Shown: positions 8,049 through 15,628 of the stretch, piece after piece
How positions within the stretch are numbered: the first letter of the stretch is position 1
Layout: each line of letters begins with the position of its first letter
Source of the DNA: DASZQY01 sp036511595
GTDB taxonomy: Bacteria; Pseudomonadota; Alphaproteobacteria; Rhizobiales; Kaistiaceae
Direction of reading: 5' to 3'
Length of the DNA: 47,456 nucleotides
NCBI GenBank assembly: GCA_036511595.1
Contig: DATCBY010000026.1
Span: 1-47,456, forward strand
Translations under genes and position numbers: made by a program
Notes under the pieces: model-generated
Database searches by the model: none
Told to the model about the DNA's origin: nothing
What the model saw: only the letters and a program-made list of their open reading frames with translations

Positions 8049-8082
8049 TTGGCATTTCCCGCTGGCCGGGCACCTATATAAT
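8049..8082 (+). promoter_or_regulatory. Weak candidate promoter for hrcA
   Basis: TTGGCA (8049-8054) and a perfect TATAAT (8077-8082) lie upstream of hrcA, but they are 22 bases apart, longer than the usual 16-18, so only the -10 element is persuasive. It covers the ATG at 8081, which makes that codon an unlikely start and favours the ATG at 8114. No inverted repeat resembling CIRCE (TTAGCACTC-N9-GAGTGCTAA) is visible here, so autoregulation by HrcA is not shown. Confidence 0.35.
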
Positions 8083-8113
8083 GCTGGCGCGACACTTCAA
8101 CGACCGGGACCTC

Positions 8114-9205
8114 ATGCAGGACAAGCCATCCATCGAACGCGTGGCGCCGCAAGGCTCGGCGCTCGCCAGCCTCGACCGGCGGTCGCGCGAGATCTTCAAG
8201 CGCATCGTCGACCAGTACCTGGAGACCGGCGAGCCGATGGGGTCGCGCAACATCTCACGCCTGCTGCCGACCGCGCTGTCGCCCGCCTCGGTCCGCAACG
8301 TCATGGCCGACCTCGAACACCTCGGCCTGATCTACGCGCCGCATACCTCCGCCGGGCGGTTGCCGACGGAATTCGGGCTCCGCTTCTTCGTCGACGCGCT
8401 GCTCGAGATCGGCGACCTGTCGGTGGACGAGCGGCGGCAGATCGAGGCGCAGGTGAAGGCAGGCAGCTCCGGCCACACCGTCGAGGGACTGCTGTCGGAG
8501 GCGAGCCGCGCGCTCTCCGGCCTGTCGCGCGGTGCCGGCGTGGTGCTCGCCAACAAGGCCGACATCCGGCTGAAGCACATCGAGTTCATCCGCCTTGAGC
8601 CGACGCGCGCGCTGGTGGTGCTGGTCGGCGAGGACGGCTCGGTCGAGAACCGCATCATCGACCTCGACGCCGGCACGACGCCCTCCAGTCTGATCGAGGC
8701 AGGCAACTATCTGAACGCCCACCTGCGCGGTCGCTCGCTCACCGAAGCCAAAGCCGATCTTGAGCGCCGGCACACGGAATTGCGCACCGAACTGGACAAG
8801 CTTACCGGCGACCTTATCCAGAAAGGCTTCGCCAGCTGGGCGACGACGAGCAGCGAACGCCCCGACACGCTGATCGTGCGCGGCCGTGCCAATCTCCTTG
8901 ACGACGTCACCGCCGCCGCCGATCTTGAGCGCATCCGCCTGCTCTTCGACGACCTCGAAACCCAGCGCGAACTGATCCGCCTCCTCGGCAACGCCGAGAC
9001 CGGCGATGGCGTGCGTATCTTCATTGGCTCGGAGAACCAGCTATTCTCGCTGTCGGGGTCGTCGCTGGTGGTCTCGCCCTACCGCGACAGCGAGCAGCGC
9101 ATCGTCGGCGTGCTCGGAGTCATCGGGCCGACCCGGCTCAACTACGCCCGCATCGTGCCGATGGTGGACTATACGGCGAAGGTGGTGGGACGGTTGTTAG
9201 GGTAA
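8114..9205 (+). CDS. hrcA: Heat-inducible transcription repressor HrcA
   Basis: HrcA represses chaperone operons by binding CIRCE operators, with GroEL feeding back on its activity. The 363-residue product starts with the family-typical LASLDRRSREIFKRIVDQYLE (about 18-38), then the winged helix (PMGSRNISR to GLIYAPHTSAGRLPTEFGLRFFVD, about 41-94) and a long GAF-like dimerisation domain ending in YTAKVVGRLLG. The start at 8114 is chosen because upstream ATGs at 8027 and 8081 would add a non-conserved tail and one sits in a -10 box. The usual downstream partner grpE is absent; a convergent monooxygenase gene overlaps the hrcA stop by nine bases. Confidence 0.94.
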   Translation: MQDKPSIERVAPQGSALASLDRRSREIFKRIVDQYLETGEPMGSRNISRLLPTALSPASVRNVMADLEHLGLIYAPHTSAGRLPTEFGLRFFVDALLEIGDLSVDERRQIEAQVKAGSSGHTVEGLLSEASRALSGLSRGAGVVLANKADIRLKHIEFIRLEPTRALVVLVGEDGSVENRIIDLDAGTTPSSLIEAGNYLNAHLRGRSLTEAKADLERRHTELRTELDKLTGDLIQKGFASWATTSSERPDTLIVRGRANLLDDVTAAADLERIRLLFDDLETQRELIRLLGNAETGDGVRIFIGSENQLFSLSGSSLVVSPYRDSEQRIVGVLGVIGPTRLNYARIVPMVDYTAKVVGRLLG

Positions 9206-10189
9206 AGCGCGCAGCACCTCGGAGACGATCTCGAACGACCGTAGCCGCGCCGTGTGGTCGTAGATCATCGCGGCGACCATCACCTCGTCGGCCTTCGTCT
9301 CGGCGATGAATCGCGCCAGCCCGTCGCGCACCGTTTGCGGTCCGCCGACCACCGCATACGCCAGCATGTGCTCGGCCTGGGCGCGTTCGGGCGGCGACCA
9401 GTACGTGGCGATGTCGTCGATCGGCGGCGGCAGTTGGCCGCGCGTGCCGCGATGCATGTTGGCGAAGGCCTGCTGCGTCGAGGTGAACAGGTGGCGCGCC
9501 TCGGCGTCGGTGTCGGCGGCGACCACCTGCAGCGCCGGCATGGCGTAGGGCTTATCGAGCTGCGCCGACGGCTGGAAGCGAGGGCGATAAATGTCCAGCG
9601 CCGGGATGAGCGCGTCGGGGGCGAAGTGCGAGGCAAACGAATACGGCAGCCCGAGAAGCGCGGCGAGCTGCGCGCCGAACAGACTCGAACCCAGAATCCA
9701 GATCGGCACGTTGGTGCCGGCGCCGGGGATGGCGTTGATGCGCTGCTCGGGTCCGGATGGCGCCAGCAGCGCCTGCAGCTCAACTACATCGTCGGGAAAG
9801 TGCTCGGCGGCGGCGTTGACGTCGCGGCGGAGCGCGCGGGCCGTCAACTGGTCAGTGCCGGGCGCGCGGCCGAGCCCCAGATCGATGCGCCCCGGAAACA
9901 GGCTCTCCAGCGTGCCAAACTGCTCGGCGATGACCAGCGGCGAATGATTGGGCAGCATGATGCCACCAGAGCCGACCCGGATGGTTCCGGTGCCGCCGGC
10001 GACATGACCAATGACGACCGCGGTGGCGGCGCTGGCGATGCCGGCCATGTTGTGGTGCTCGGCCAGCCAGTAGCGGTTATAGCCCCAGCTCTCGGCGTGC
10101 TGCGCCAGATCAAGCGTATTCTGCAGCGATTGCCGGGCGCTCCCGCCGGCGACGATGGGCGAGAGGTCGAGCAGCGAATAAGGGATCAA
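9197..10189 (-). CDS. LLM-class (luciferase-like) flavin monooxygenase, YhbW/MsnO8-like
   Basis: The 330-residue protein belongs to the bacterial-luciferase-like TIM-barrel family that uses FMNH2 or F420 for oxygenation. It has YSLLDLSPI at the start, RYWLAEHHNM (about 39-48), SGGIMLPNHSPLVIAEQFGTLESLFPGRIDLGLGRAPG in the middle (about 73-111) and WILGSSLFGAQLAA, all typical of the YhbW group with FMN as likely cofactor. The substrate cannot be told. The start codon is TTG at 10189 without a clear ribosome binding site; the family start matches it well. Its 3' end overlaps the hrcA stop. Confidence 0.88.
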   Translation of the reverse strand: MIPYSLLDLSPIVAGGSARQSLQNTLDLAQHAESWGYNRYWLAEHHNMAGIASAATAVVIGHVAGGTGTIRVGSGGIMLPNHSPLVIAEQFGTLESLFPGRIDLGLGRAPGTDQLTARALRRDVNAAAEHFPDDVVELQALLAPSGPEQRINAIPGAGTNVPIWILGSSLFGAQLAALLGLPYSFASHFAPDALIPALDIYRPRFQPSAQLDKPYAMPALQVVAADTDAEARHLFTSTQQAFANMHRGTRGQLPPPIDDIATYWSPPERAQAEHMLAYAVVGGPQTVRDGLARFIAETKADEVMVAAMIYDHTARLRSFEIVSEVLRALP

Positions 10190-10275
10190 CGGGAAGGCTC
10201 CGCGGGCGGAACGGCGGCTGGGGTCGTCTCAGCATATGGCCCGCGAGCGGCTGAATCCCAGCCCTCGCCTCCCAG

Positions 10276-10695
10276 TCAGGCGGTCTTCTTTGCCGCCTGC
10301 TTGCGGTCGCGGCCGAAAGGATCGCCGAGCACGGATTCAGTGTGGAGCGCGCAGGCCCAGCCGTCGCCCTGGCGGACCCAGGTGGAAGCATCGGCCGCCT
10401 CCATCGTCAGCTTCTCGCCATCAACGGTGAGTTCCTCGCGCACCTTGTAGGCGATGACCGCGACATCATCGGTGACCTCGCTAAACTTCACGTCGCTGAA
10501 TTCGAAGCGGTGCAGCTTCCAGGCCCCGCCCTCCATCATGGTGGCGAAGGTCTTGCGGTCGACCTTGCCGACCCCTTGCGCGCCGGTGACGATGCAGGGA
10601 TCGGCCGTGAGGCTGGCGCCAAGCTTCGCGTCGCGGTCGACCATCGACTGCCAGAACTGCTTCTCGAGGCCGAGGATTTCCTTTTCGAGGCTCAT
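10276..10695 (-). CDS. SnoaL/DUF4440-like small protein
   Basis: The 139-residue protein resembles the NTF2/SnoaL-like cone-fold family (DUF4440). It begins with an amphipathic helix (EILGLEKQFWQSMVDRD), followed by beta strands including DDVAVIAYKVREEL and STWVRQGDGWACALHTESV. Such proteins bind small hydrophobic ligands or act as isomerases, but no activity can be assigned. I place the start at the second ATG (10695), seven bases after AGGAG, rather than at 10701, which is only one base from it. The basic tail DRKQAAKK is typical of many small alphaproteobacterial members. Confidence 0.8.
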   Translation of the reverse strand: MSLEKEILGLEKQFWQSMVDRDAKLGASLTADPCIVTGAQGVGKVDRKTFATMMEGGAWKLHRFEFSDVKFSEVTDDVAVIAYKVREELTVDGEKLTMEAADASTWVRQGDGWACALHTESVLGDPFGRDRKQAAKKTA

Positions 10696-10757
10696 GGACA
10701 TACTCCTGATTACAGCTGCGCCCTTAAGTCTAACGCGACCGGCTGCCCGTCGTTCCC

Positions 10758-11462
10758 TCAGGCTGGCGCGGCCGCGTAACTCAGCCAGATCGCCTTGCCG
10801 CCAATCGCCGCCACCGCGGCGGCGTGCGCCGCCAGTTCCTCGGCGCTGACGTTGAACACGCGCGCCGTCGGGCGGGCGCCGATGACGGCAGAGATGTGCC
10901 CGACCGTGATGGTCGGTGCCTCGGGCTCGCCGCCGAGGACAAGCGCCGCCTGGCGGCCGCCGATCAGCTCGATATAGACCTCGGCGAGCAGTTCGGCGTC
11001 GAGCAGTGCGCCGTGCAGGGTGCGGCGCGAGGCATCGATCTGGTAGCGCGCCATCAGCGCGTCCAGCGAGGCCGGGCTGCCGGGATGCCTACGGCGGGCG
11101 AGCATCAGCGTGTCGATGACACGGTCGCCGCCGAGCGGCGGCCGGTCGAGACGCGCCAGCTCGGCATTGATGAAAGAAATGTCGAACGGGGCGTTATGCG
11201 CGATGAGATTGGCGTCGCCGAAGAATTCGATCATTTCCTCGGCGATAACGGCGAAGACCGGCTTGTCCTTCAGGAAGGCGTCGTCGAGGCCGTGCACCCG
11301 ACCGGCCTCGATCGGCACCGGACGTTCCGGATTGACGTAGCGATGGAAGCTGCGTCCGGTCGGGATGTGGTTGAACAGCTCGATACCGCCGATCTCGACG
11401 ATACGGTCGCCGGTCTTGGGGTCGAGCCCGGTGGTCTCGGTGTCGAAGACAATTTCGCGCAT
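10758..11462 (-). CDS. dnaQ: DNA polymerase III epsilon subunit (3'-5' proofreading exonuclease)
   Basis: The 234-residue protein has the DEDDh exonuclease motifs: FDTETTGL (Asp7, Glu9), IAHNAPFD (Asp94) and LHGALLDAELLAEVY (His150, Asp155). It proofreads for the replicative polymerase alpha subunit. The C-terminal 60 residues after IGGRQAAL form the linker and polymerase-contact tail; their alanine-rich sequence is poorly conserved. The ATG at 11462 is chosen because the exonuclease motif starts at once; the longer frame to 11669 is the shadow of the divergent reductase gene. In many relatives dnaQ is next to coaE-aroE-maf; here three plus-strand genes separate it from coaE. Confidence 0.95.
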   Translation of the reverse strand: MREIVFDTETTGLDPKTGDRIVEIGGIELFNHIPTGRSFHRYVNPERPVPIEAGRVHGLDDAFLKDKPVFAVIAEEMIEFFGDANLIAHNAPFDISFINAELARLDRPPLGGDRVIDTLMLARRRHPGSPASLDALMARYQIDASRRTLHGALLDAELLAEVYIELIGGRQAALVLGGEPEAPTITVGHISAVIGARPTARVFNVSAEELAAHAAAVAAIGGKAIWLSYAAAPA

Positions 11463-11526
11463 GATTCGGTGGGCGATGGTAAGGAGATTGCCGCCTGAGA
11501 CAAGAGCGGCCGCCGGGAAAGAAGGT

Positions 11527-12369
11527 ATGGAAAAGCATCGATTCGGACCGGCCGCGGCCGGGGTTGCGACCGTCGGCCAGGGCACCTGGTACATCGAGCA
11601 AGCGCAACGCGCCGGCGCCATCGCGGCGCTTCGCCGCGGCCTCGATCTCGGCATGACCCACGTCGACACCGCCGAGCTCTACGGCTCCGGCAAGGCCGAG
11701 GAAATTGTCGCCGAGGCGACCGCCGGCCGACGCGACGAAATTTTCCTGGTCTCGAAAGTGATGCCGCAGAATGCCTCGCGCGCCGGGACCATCGCGGCCT
11801 GCGACAAATCCCTGGCGCGTCTCAAGACCGATCGCCTGGACTGCTACCTGCTGCACTGGCGCGGGCGCCATCCGCTTGAGGAAACCATCGCGGCCTTCGA
11901 GCAGTTGAAGAAGGCCGGCAAGATCCATTCGTGGGGCGTCAGCAATTTCGACGCCGACGATCTCGACGAGGCAGAGGCGATCGCCGGGCCAGGCAAAATC
12001 GCCTGCAACCAAGTGCTCTATCACCTGGAGGAGCGCGGCATTGAGCACGCGGTTATCCCGTGGTGCGAGAAACACGGCGTTGCGGTTGTCGGCTACAGTC
12101 CGTTCGGTCACGGCGGCTTCCCAAAACCCTCGTCAACGGGTGGGCGCTTACTCGGCGAAATCGCCACGGCGCACGACGCCACGCCGCGCCAGGTGGCGCT
12201 TGCCTTCCTGGTCCGCCGAACGTCGCTGTTCGCGATTCCAAAGGCCGCCGATGCGGGCCATGTCGAGGAAAACGCCGAGGCCGGGCAGCTTGCGCTGACA
12301 GTGTCGGAAATCGCCCGCATCGACGCGGCCTTTCCAGCCGGCCGCCCGAGCGGCCTTGCGATGATCTAG
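11527..12369 (+). CDS. Aldo/keto reductase
   Basis: The 280-residue NADPH-dependent reductase of the AKR fold carries the catalytic tetrad: Asp47 and Tyr52 (HVDTAELYG), Lys77 (LVSKV) and His110 (LLHWRG). WGVSNFD and the C-terminal cofactor-binding segment FAIPKAADAGHVEENAEA are also present. The substrate is unknown; the sequence is of the general DkgA-like type (AKR5-like). The ATG at 11527 has GAAGG just upstream. It is divergent from dnaQ with 64 bases between the start codons. The last residues (AFPAGRPSGLAMI) are typical of the group. Confidence 0.9.
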   Translation: MEKHRFGPAAAGVATVGQGTWYIEQAQRAGAIAALRRGLDLGMTHVDTAELYGSGKAEEIVAEATAGRRDEIFLVSKVMPQNASRAGTIAACDKSLARLKTDRLDCYLLHWRGRHPLEETIAAFEQLKKAGKIHSWGVSNFDADDLDEAEAIAGPGKIACNQVLYHLEERGIEHAVIPWCEKHGVAVVGYSPFGHGGFPKPSSTGGRLLGEIATAHDATPRQVALAFLVRRTSLFAIPKAADAGHVEENAEAGQLALTVSEIARIDAAFPAGRPSGLAMI

Positions 12370-12413
12370 GTTCGGCTTAGGTTATCTTTTCGGAGCGCAT
12401 AGGAAAAAATCCC

Positions 12414-12650
12414 ATGGCCACCGATCAATCCGTCGTCAAGCACATCAAGGACCTCGCCGCCGAGGAGCACCACCTCTACGAAAGGGGCGCCCTCAGCGAC
12501 GACGACAAGGCCCGGCTGAAAGCCATCAACATCGCCCTCGACCAGTACTGGGACCTGCTCCGCCAGCGCCGGGCCAAGCGCGAATTCGGAAAAAATCCCG
12601 ACGAAGCCGAAATCCGCCGCCCCGGCATCGTGGAAAAGTACGAGGGGTAA
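12414..12650 (+). CDS. DUF2630 family protein
   Basis: The 78-residue protein matches DUF2630 by eye: a helical first half (VVKHIKDLAAEEHHLYERGALSDDD, given here to show the acidic-histidine pattern), then LDQYWDLLRQRRAKREFGKNPDEAE and a short tail with PGIVEKYEG. It is strongly charged, without signal peptide or membrane helix. No function is known to me. It follows the aldo/keto reductase by 44 bases on the same strand. Two hairpins directly after its stop may end transcription. Confidence 0.85.
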   Translation: MATDQSVVKHIKDLAAEEHHLYERGALSDDDKARLKAINIALDQYWDLLRQRRAKREFGKNPDEAEIRRPGIVEKYEG

Positions 12651-12656
12651 GGAGCG

Positions 12657-12696
12657 GTCCGCGTTAGCGGACGAAACATGCCGGTGGCATGTTTCG
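12657..12696. repeat. Tandem intergenic hairpins
   Basis: Two adjoining inverted repeats lie just after the DUF2630 stop. The first has arms GTCCGC/GCGGAC (12657-12662 and 12667-12672, loop GTTA). The second has arms CGAAACATGCC/GGCATGTTTCG (12672-12682 and 12686-12696) around a three-base loop. No T run follows, so this looks more like an extragenic palindromic element than a classical terminator. The remaining sequence up to 12860 (cgacgaacgccggagcgtaa and beyond) has no gene that I can support. Confidence 0.65.
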
Positions 12697-12860
12697 AGCG
12701 ACGAACGCCGGAGCGTAAGCGACGGCCGGAGGACGGTGCGCTGGGGATTTATCGCCATGAAACAGCCGTTCGTAAGCGGATGTAGCTTGAAAAAGCCACG
12801 AATTGCGCTAATTCAGCAGCGTTCCCGCCTTTCCCGAATTCCGCCCGACCCGCGAGACCC

Positions 12861-13217
12861 ATGCCCGCCTTCAAGGATAATTTCACCGACCGCATGCATA
12901 ACGCCGCCGCCGCCCGGCGCGCGATGCTGGAGAAGTTCAAGTCGCAACCGAAGCCCGACGATCCCGCCGTGAAGGAGCGTCTGGCCGCCCAGGTCGCCAC
13001 CGCGCAGGCCCGAGAGGCCCGGGTCGCCGAACGGAAGGCGCAGAAGGAAGCCGATCGCGTGGCGCGCGAAGCCGAGATGAAGCGTCTGGAAGTAGAACGC
13101 GTCGCCGCCGAAAAGGAGGCACGCCGCGTCGAGGGCGAACAGGCGCTCGCCATGCTCGCCGAACAGAAGGCCGCCCGCGACGCACGTTACGCGGCGCGCA
13201 AGGCGCGACAGAAGTAA
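12861..13217 (+). CDS. DUF6481-like charged coiled-coil protein
   Basis: The 118-residue protein starts FKDNFTDRMHNAAAARRAMLEKFKSQP and continues as one long Ala/Arg/Glu/Lys helix (AREARVAERKAQKEADRVAREAEMKRLEVERVAAEKEA and so on), predicted as coiled coil to the end. The start pattern with repeated alanine and KFK is that of DUF6481 as I remember it. It has no signal peptide and is very basic. It may be nucleic-acid associated, but nothing in the sequence proves this. The 3' end faces coaE with 12 bases between the stop codons. Confidence 0.75.
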   Translation: MPAFKDNFTDRMHNAAAARRAMLEKFKSQPKPDDPAVKERLAAQVATAQAREARVAERKAQKEADRVAREAEMKRLEVERVAAEKEARRVEGEQALAMLAEQKAARDARYAARKARQK

Positions 13218-13229
13218 TCGGTCAACCCT

Positions 13230-13826
13230 TCACGGACCGGCCGTCATCCCGGCGACGGCCCGAACAACGTCGGCGACCTGCTTGCGGGTCGCCGGAAAAT
13301 CTCCCGACGTGTCGATGATGAAATGCGCGCGGGCGCGCTTTTCCCCGTCGGGCATCTGGCGTGCGAGGAGCCGCGCGGCGACTTCCTCCGTCATTCCCGC
13401 ACGGCCGAGAATTCGCGCGCGCTGGATTTCCGGCGCCGCACTGACCACCACGACGGCGTCGACACGCTTTTCGCCGCCGGTCTCCAGCAGCAGCGGAATG
13501 TCGAGGACGATCAGCCGCCGGTTATCGGCGGCGGCGCGCGCGCGGAACGCATCCTCGGCGGCGTGAACTAGCGGGTGGACGATCGCTTCCAGCTTCGCGA
13601 GCGCCGCCGGGTTGCCGGCGATGGTCTTGCCGAGCAGCGCGCGGTCGACGGTGCCGTCCCTTGTCGTGCCGGGGAATGCGGCTTCGACGGGTGCGACGGC
13701 GGCGGCGGCGTAGAGATCGTGTACCGCGCGGTCGGCGTTGAAGACGGCTGCGCCTTCGAGCACGAACATGCCGGCCACGGTCGTCTTGCCCATGGCGAGC
13801 GAACCGGTGAGGCCGAGGACCAGCAT
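13230..13826 (-). CDS. coaE: Dephospho-CoA kinase
   Basis: The 198-residue protein performs the last step of coenzyme A synthesis, phosphorylating the 3'-OH of dephospho-CoA. The P-loop GLTGSLAMGKTT (5-16) has the SLAMGKTT variant typical of alphaproteobacteria. FNADRAVHDLY, IVHPLVHAAE, VLDIPLLLETG and ARAHFIIDTSG follow in the expected order. The ATG at 13826 overlaps the aroE stop by one base (TGATG), so expression is probably coupled to aroE. The longer frame to 13898 is only aroE shadow. Confidence 0.95.
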   Translation of the reverse strand: MLVLGLTGSLAMGKTTVAGMFVLEGAAVFNADRAVHDLYAAAAVAPVEAAFPGTTRDGTVDRALLGKTIAGNPAALAKLEAIVHPLVHAAEDAFRARAAADNRRLIVLDIPLLLETGGEKRVDAVVVVSAAPEIQRARILGRAGMTEEVAARLLARQMPDGEKRARAHFIIDTSGDFPATRKQVADVVRAVAGMTAGP

Positions 13827-14662
13827 CAGCCCTCGCTGATTGACTTCTGCACGGCAGCCCGCAGCGCCGGCGTGACCTGCGGCGTCCTGCCGAACCATCT
13901 GGCGAAGCCCGGCGCCGCCTGGTGAAGCAGCATGCCGAGGCCGCCGACCGTGCGCAGGCCGCGGGCGCTCGCGGCCGCGAGCAGTTCGGTTTCCGCCGGC
14001 AGATAGACGATGTCGTTGACCACCGCGTCGTTAGGCAGCGGCGCCAGATCGACCTTCAGCGGTGGCTGGCCGGCCATGCCGAGGGTCGTCGTGTTGACCA
14101 GCACGCGCGCATCGCGAAGCAGACTCGGCAGGTCGGCCCAGCGTGCCGGCCTGACCTTGTCGCCCAGCTGGCGCGCGAGATTTTTCGGCCGCGCCGGATC
14201 GCGGTTGACCACATGCACCGGCGCAAAGCCGCGCGTGATGAGGGCCCAGACGATGGCGCGCGCGGCGCCGCCGGCGCCCAGCACCACCGCAGGACCGGGC
14301 GCGCCGTCCCACCCCGGCGCCGACTCGTCGAGGCTGGCGAGAAAGCCGTGCGGATCGGTGTTGGCGCCGACCAGCACGCCATCTTCCAGCCACAACGTGT
14401 TGAGCGCGCCGGTCGCTTCGGCAGCGGCGTCGCGCCGTGCCACCGCGGCGAACGCCGCTTCCTTGTGCGGTACCGTGACGTTGCCGCCGACGAATCCCGA
14501 ACGGGAGAAATCGGACAAGAACGCCGCGACCTTCTCCGGCTCGACCGGATGGAGGACATAGTCGCCGTCGATCCCGAATTCGTTCAGCCAGAAACGATGG
14601 ATGACCGGCGAGCGCGAATGCTTGACCGGCCAGCCGATGACGCAGGCGATGGGTTTCACCAC
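13826..14662 (-). CDS. aroE: Shikimate dehydrogenase (NADP+)
   Basis: The 278-residue enzyme reduces 3-dehydroshikimate to shikimate in the aromatic amino-acid pathway. Substrate-site motifs SRSP (16-19) and GGNVTVPHKEAA (59-70, catalytic Lys67), NTDPHGF and the NADP loop VLGAGGAARAIV are present. The start is a GTG at 14662, seven bases inside the maf gene end. The middle gene of the run maf-aroE-coaE, overlapping at both ends, it is very probably cotranscribed. Confidence 0.95.
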   Translation of the reverse strand: MVKPIACVIGWPVKHSRSPVIHRFWLNEFGIDGDYVLHPVEPEKVAAFLSDFSRSGFVGGNVTVPHKEAAFAAVARRDAAAEATGALNTLWLEDGVLVGANTDPHGFLASLDESAPGWDGAPGPAVVLGAGGAARAIVWALITRGFAPVHVVNRDPARPKNLARQLGDKVRPARWADLPSLLRDARVLVNTTTLGMAGQPPLKVDLAPLPNDAVVNDIVYLPAETELLAAASARGLRTVGGLGMLLHQAAPGFARWFGRTPQVTPALRAAVQKSISEG

Positions 14663-15261
14663 GCGATTATCCCCTCACCCCTCAGGTACAGGAGAAGCGG
14701 CAACAACGGCAGTCCGAGGATGGTGAAATAATCGCCGTCGATCTTTTCGAACAGGCGGATGCCCGGTCCCTCGATCTGGTACGCGCCGACGCTGCCGAGC
14801 ACCGCATCGCCGACCTCGGCGAGGTAGGCATCGATTGCCTCAGCGGTCAGCGATCGCAGCGTCAGGCCGGCGCTCTCGTTGTGCCGCCAGGCAATATTGC
14901 CCTGCCGCGCGACGGCAACAGCGGAATGCAGGCGATGCGTGTGGCCGGAGAGGCGCGCGAGCTGCTCGTGCGCGTCGGCGACCGTTGCAGGCTTGGTCCA
15001 TCGCTTGCCGTCGAAGTCGAGGGTCTGGTCGGCGCCGATGACTAGCGCGCCGGGCTTCCGAGCGCTGACGGCAAGGGCCTTTGCTTCGGCGAGCGCCATC
15101 GCGATGTCTGCAGGCGAGGCGCTAGCGGCCATCAGCGGCGCCTCCGCGGCGCGCTCATCCACGCGCGAATCCGTGGCGATGAAGGCAATCCCCGTGGCCT
15201 TCAGCAACTTCGCGCGAGTCGCGCTTTGCGAGGCAAGTACCAGCGGCGTCATTTCACCCAT
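14656..15261 (-). CDS. maf: Maf-family nucleotide pyrophosphatase
   Basis: The 201-residue protein belongs to the Maf/HAM1-related family of pyrophosphatases that act on canonical and modified nucleoside triphosphates (dTTP, UTP, m7GTP subgroups). LASQSATRAKLL at the start replaces the usual SxSPRR motif, GADQTLDF carries the catalytic Asp, and the C-terminal GAYQIEGPGIRLFEKIDGDYF is the family signature. The ARKPGALVIGADQTL pattern with Gln fits the alphaproteobacterial subgroup. It is the first gene of the leftward maf-aroE-coaE run, directly at the putative origin. Confidence 0.93.
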   Translation of the reverse strand: MGEMTPLVLASQSATRAKLLKATGIAFIATDSRVDERAAEAPLMAASASPADIAMALAEAKALAVSARKPGALVIGADQTLDFDGKRWTKPATVADAHEQLARLSGHTHRLHSAVAVARQGNIAWRHNESAGLTLRSLTAEAIDAYLAEVGDAVLGSVGAYQIEGPGIRLFEKIDGDYFTILGLPLLPLLLYLRGEGIIAW

Positions 15262-15628
15262 TCATCCCCACAAAGACGAAACGCTGTTGGCGGATTCTGA
15301 ACAACTCGGGGTACCGCGGCGTTTCGACGAAAACTGTCCCCGATGGCCCGAAAACGATCAACAACGGTGGTTCAACTGCGGCCGAATCCGCGCGGCCTGT
15401 TGGCTACGGAAAGCCTTATGCGACAATGGGATACCTTGGGGATAACTTCGTGAAATCCACCGGTTCGCTCCTTCCAGTTATGGTTAACCAACGGTTAACA
15501 AAGGCGGATTGGGTTGTCCTTGTTATTTCCCCTCTCCGTTGTATCGCTGTGTCCCCAGCCAGGCGATGCGGCGCGACCGGCGCGGATGATACGGGACTGA
15601 CGGCGATTCACTGGAATCCACCCCCAAG
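15262..15628. other. oriC: Putative chromosomal replication origin (oriC)
   Basis: This 367-base gap between the divergent maf and hemE genes holds no convincing gene. It contains three TCCCCA-type hexamers like the weak DnaA sites known from the Caulobacter origin: 15265-15270, 15437-15442 (reverse, part of TGGGGATAA, one base from the reverse of TTATCCACA) and 15552-15557. It also holds an exact CtrA box (15484-15499) and AT-rich stretches (for example TTAACAAAGG, and AAACAAAAAGAAGATT at the right edge). In alphaproteobacteria the origin is known beside hemE, and parS sites lie about 8 kb away, as here. Gene direction also diverges around this point. The bounds are the gene ends, not a measured minimal origin; it may extend to 15707. 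Confidence 0.75.
15484..15499. promoter_or_regulatory. CtrA binding site
   Basis: TTAACCAACGGTTAAC matches the CtrA consensus TTAA-N7-TTAAC exactly (TTAA at 15484-15487, seven bases, TTAA at 15495-15498, C at 15499). It is also an imperfect palindrome, GTTAACC/GGTTAAC. A further half-site-like GGTTAAC lies in the same stretch. In Caulobacter CtrA bound to such sites represses replication initiation and hemE promoters; the same role is inferred here. Confidence 0.75.

Noticed and set aside
9254..10450. 398-codon plus-strand ORF
   Set aside because: Antisense to the luciferase-like monooxygenase.
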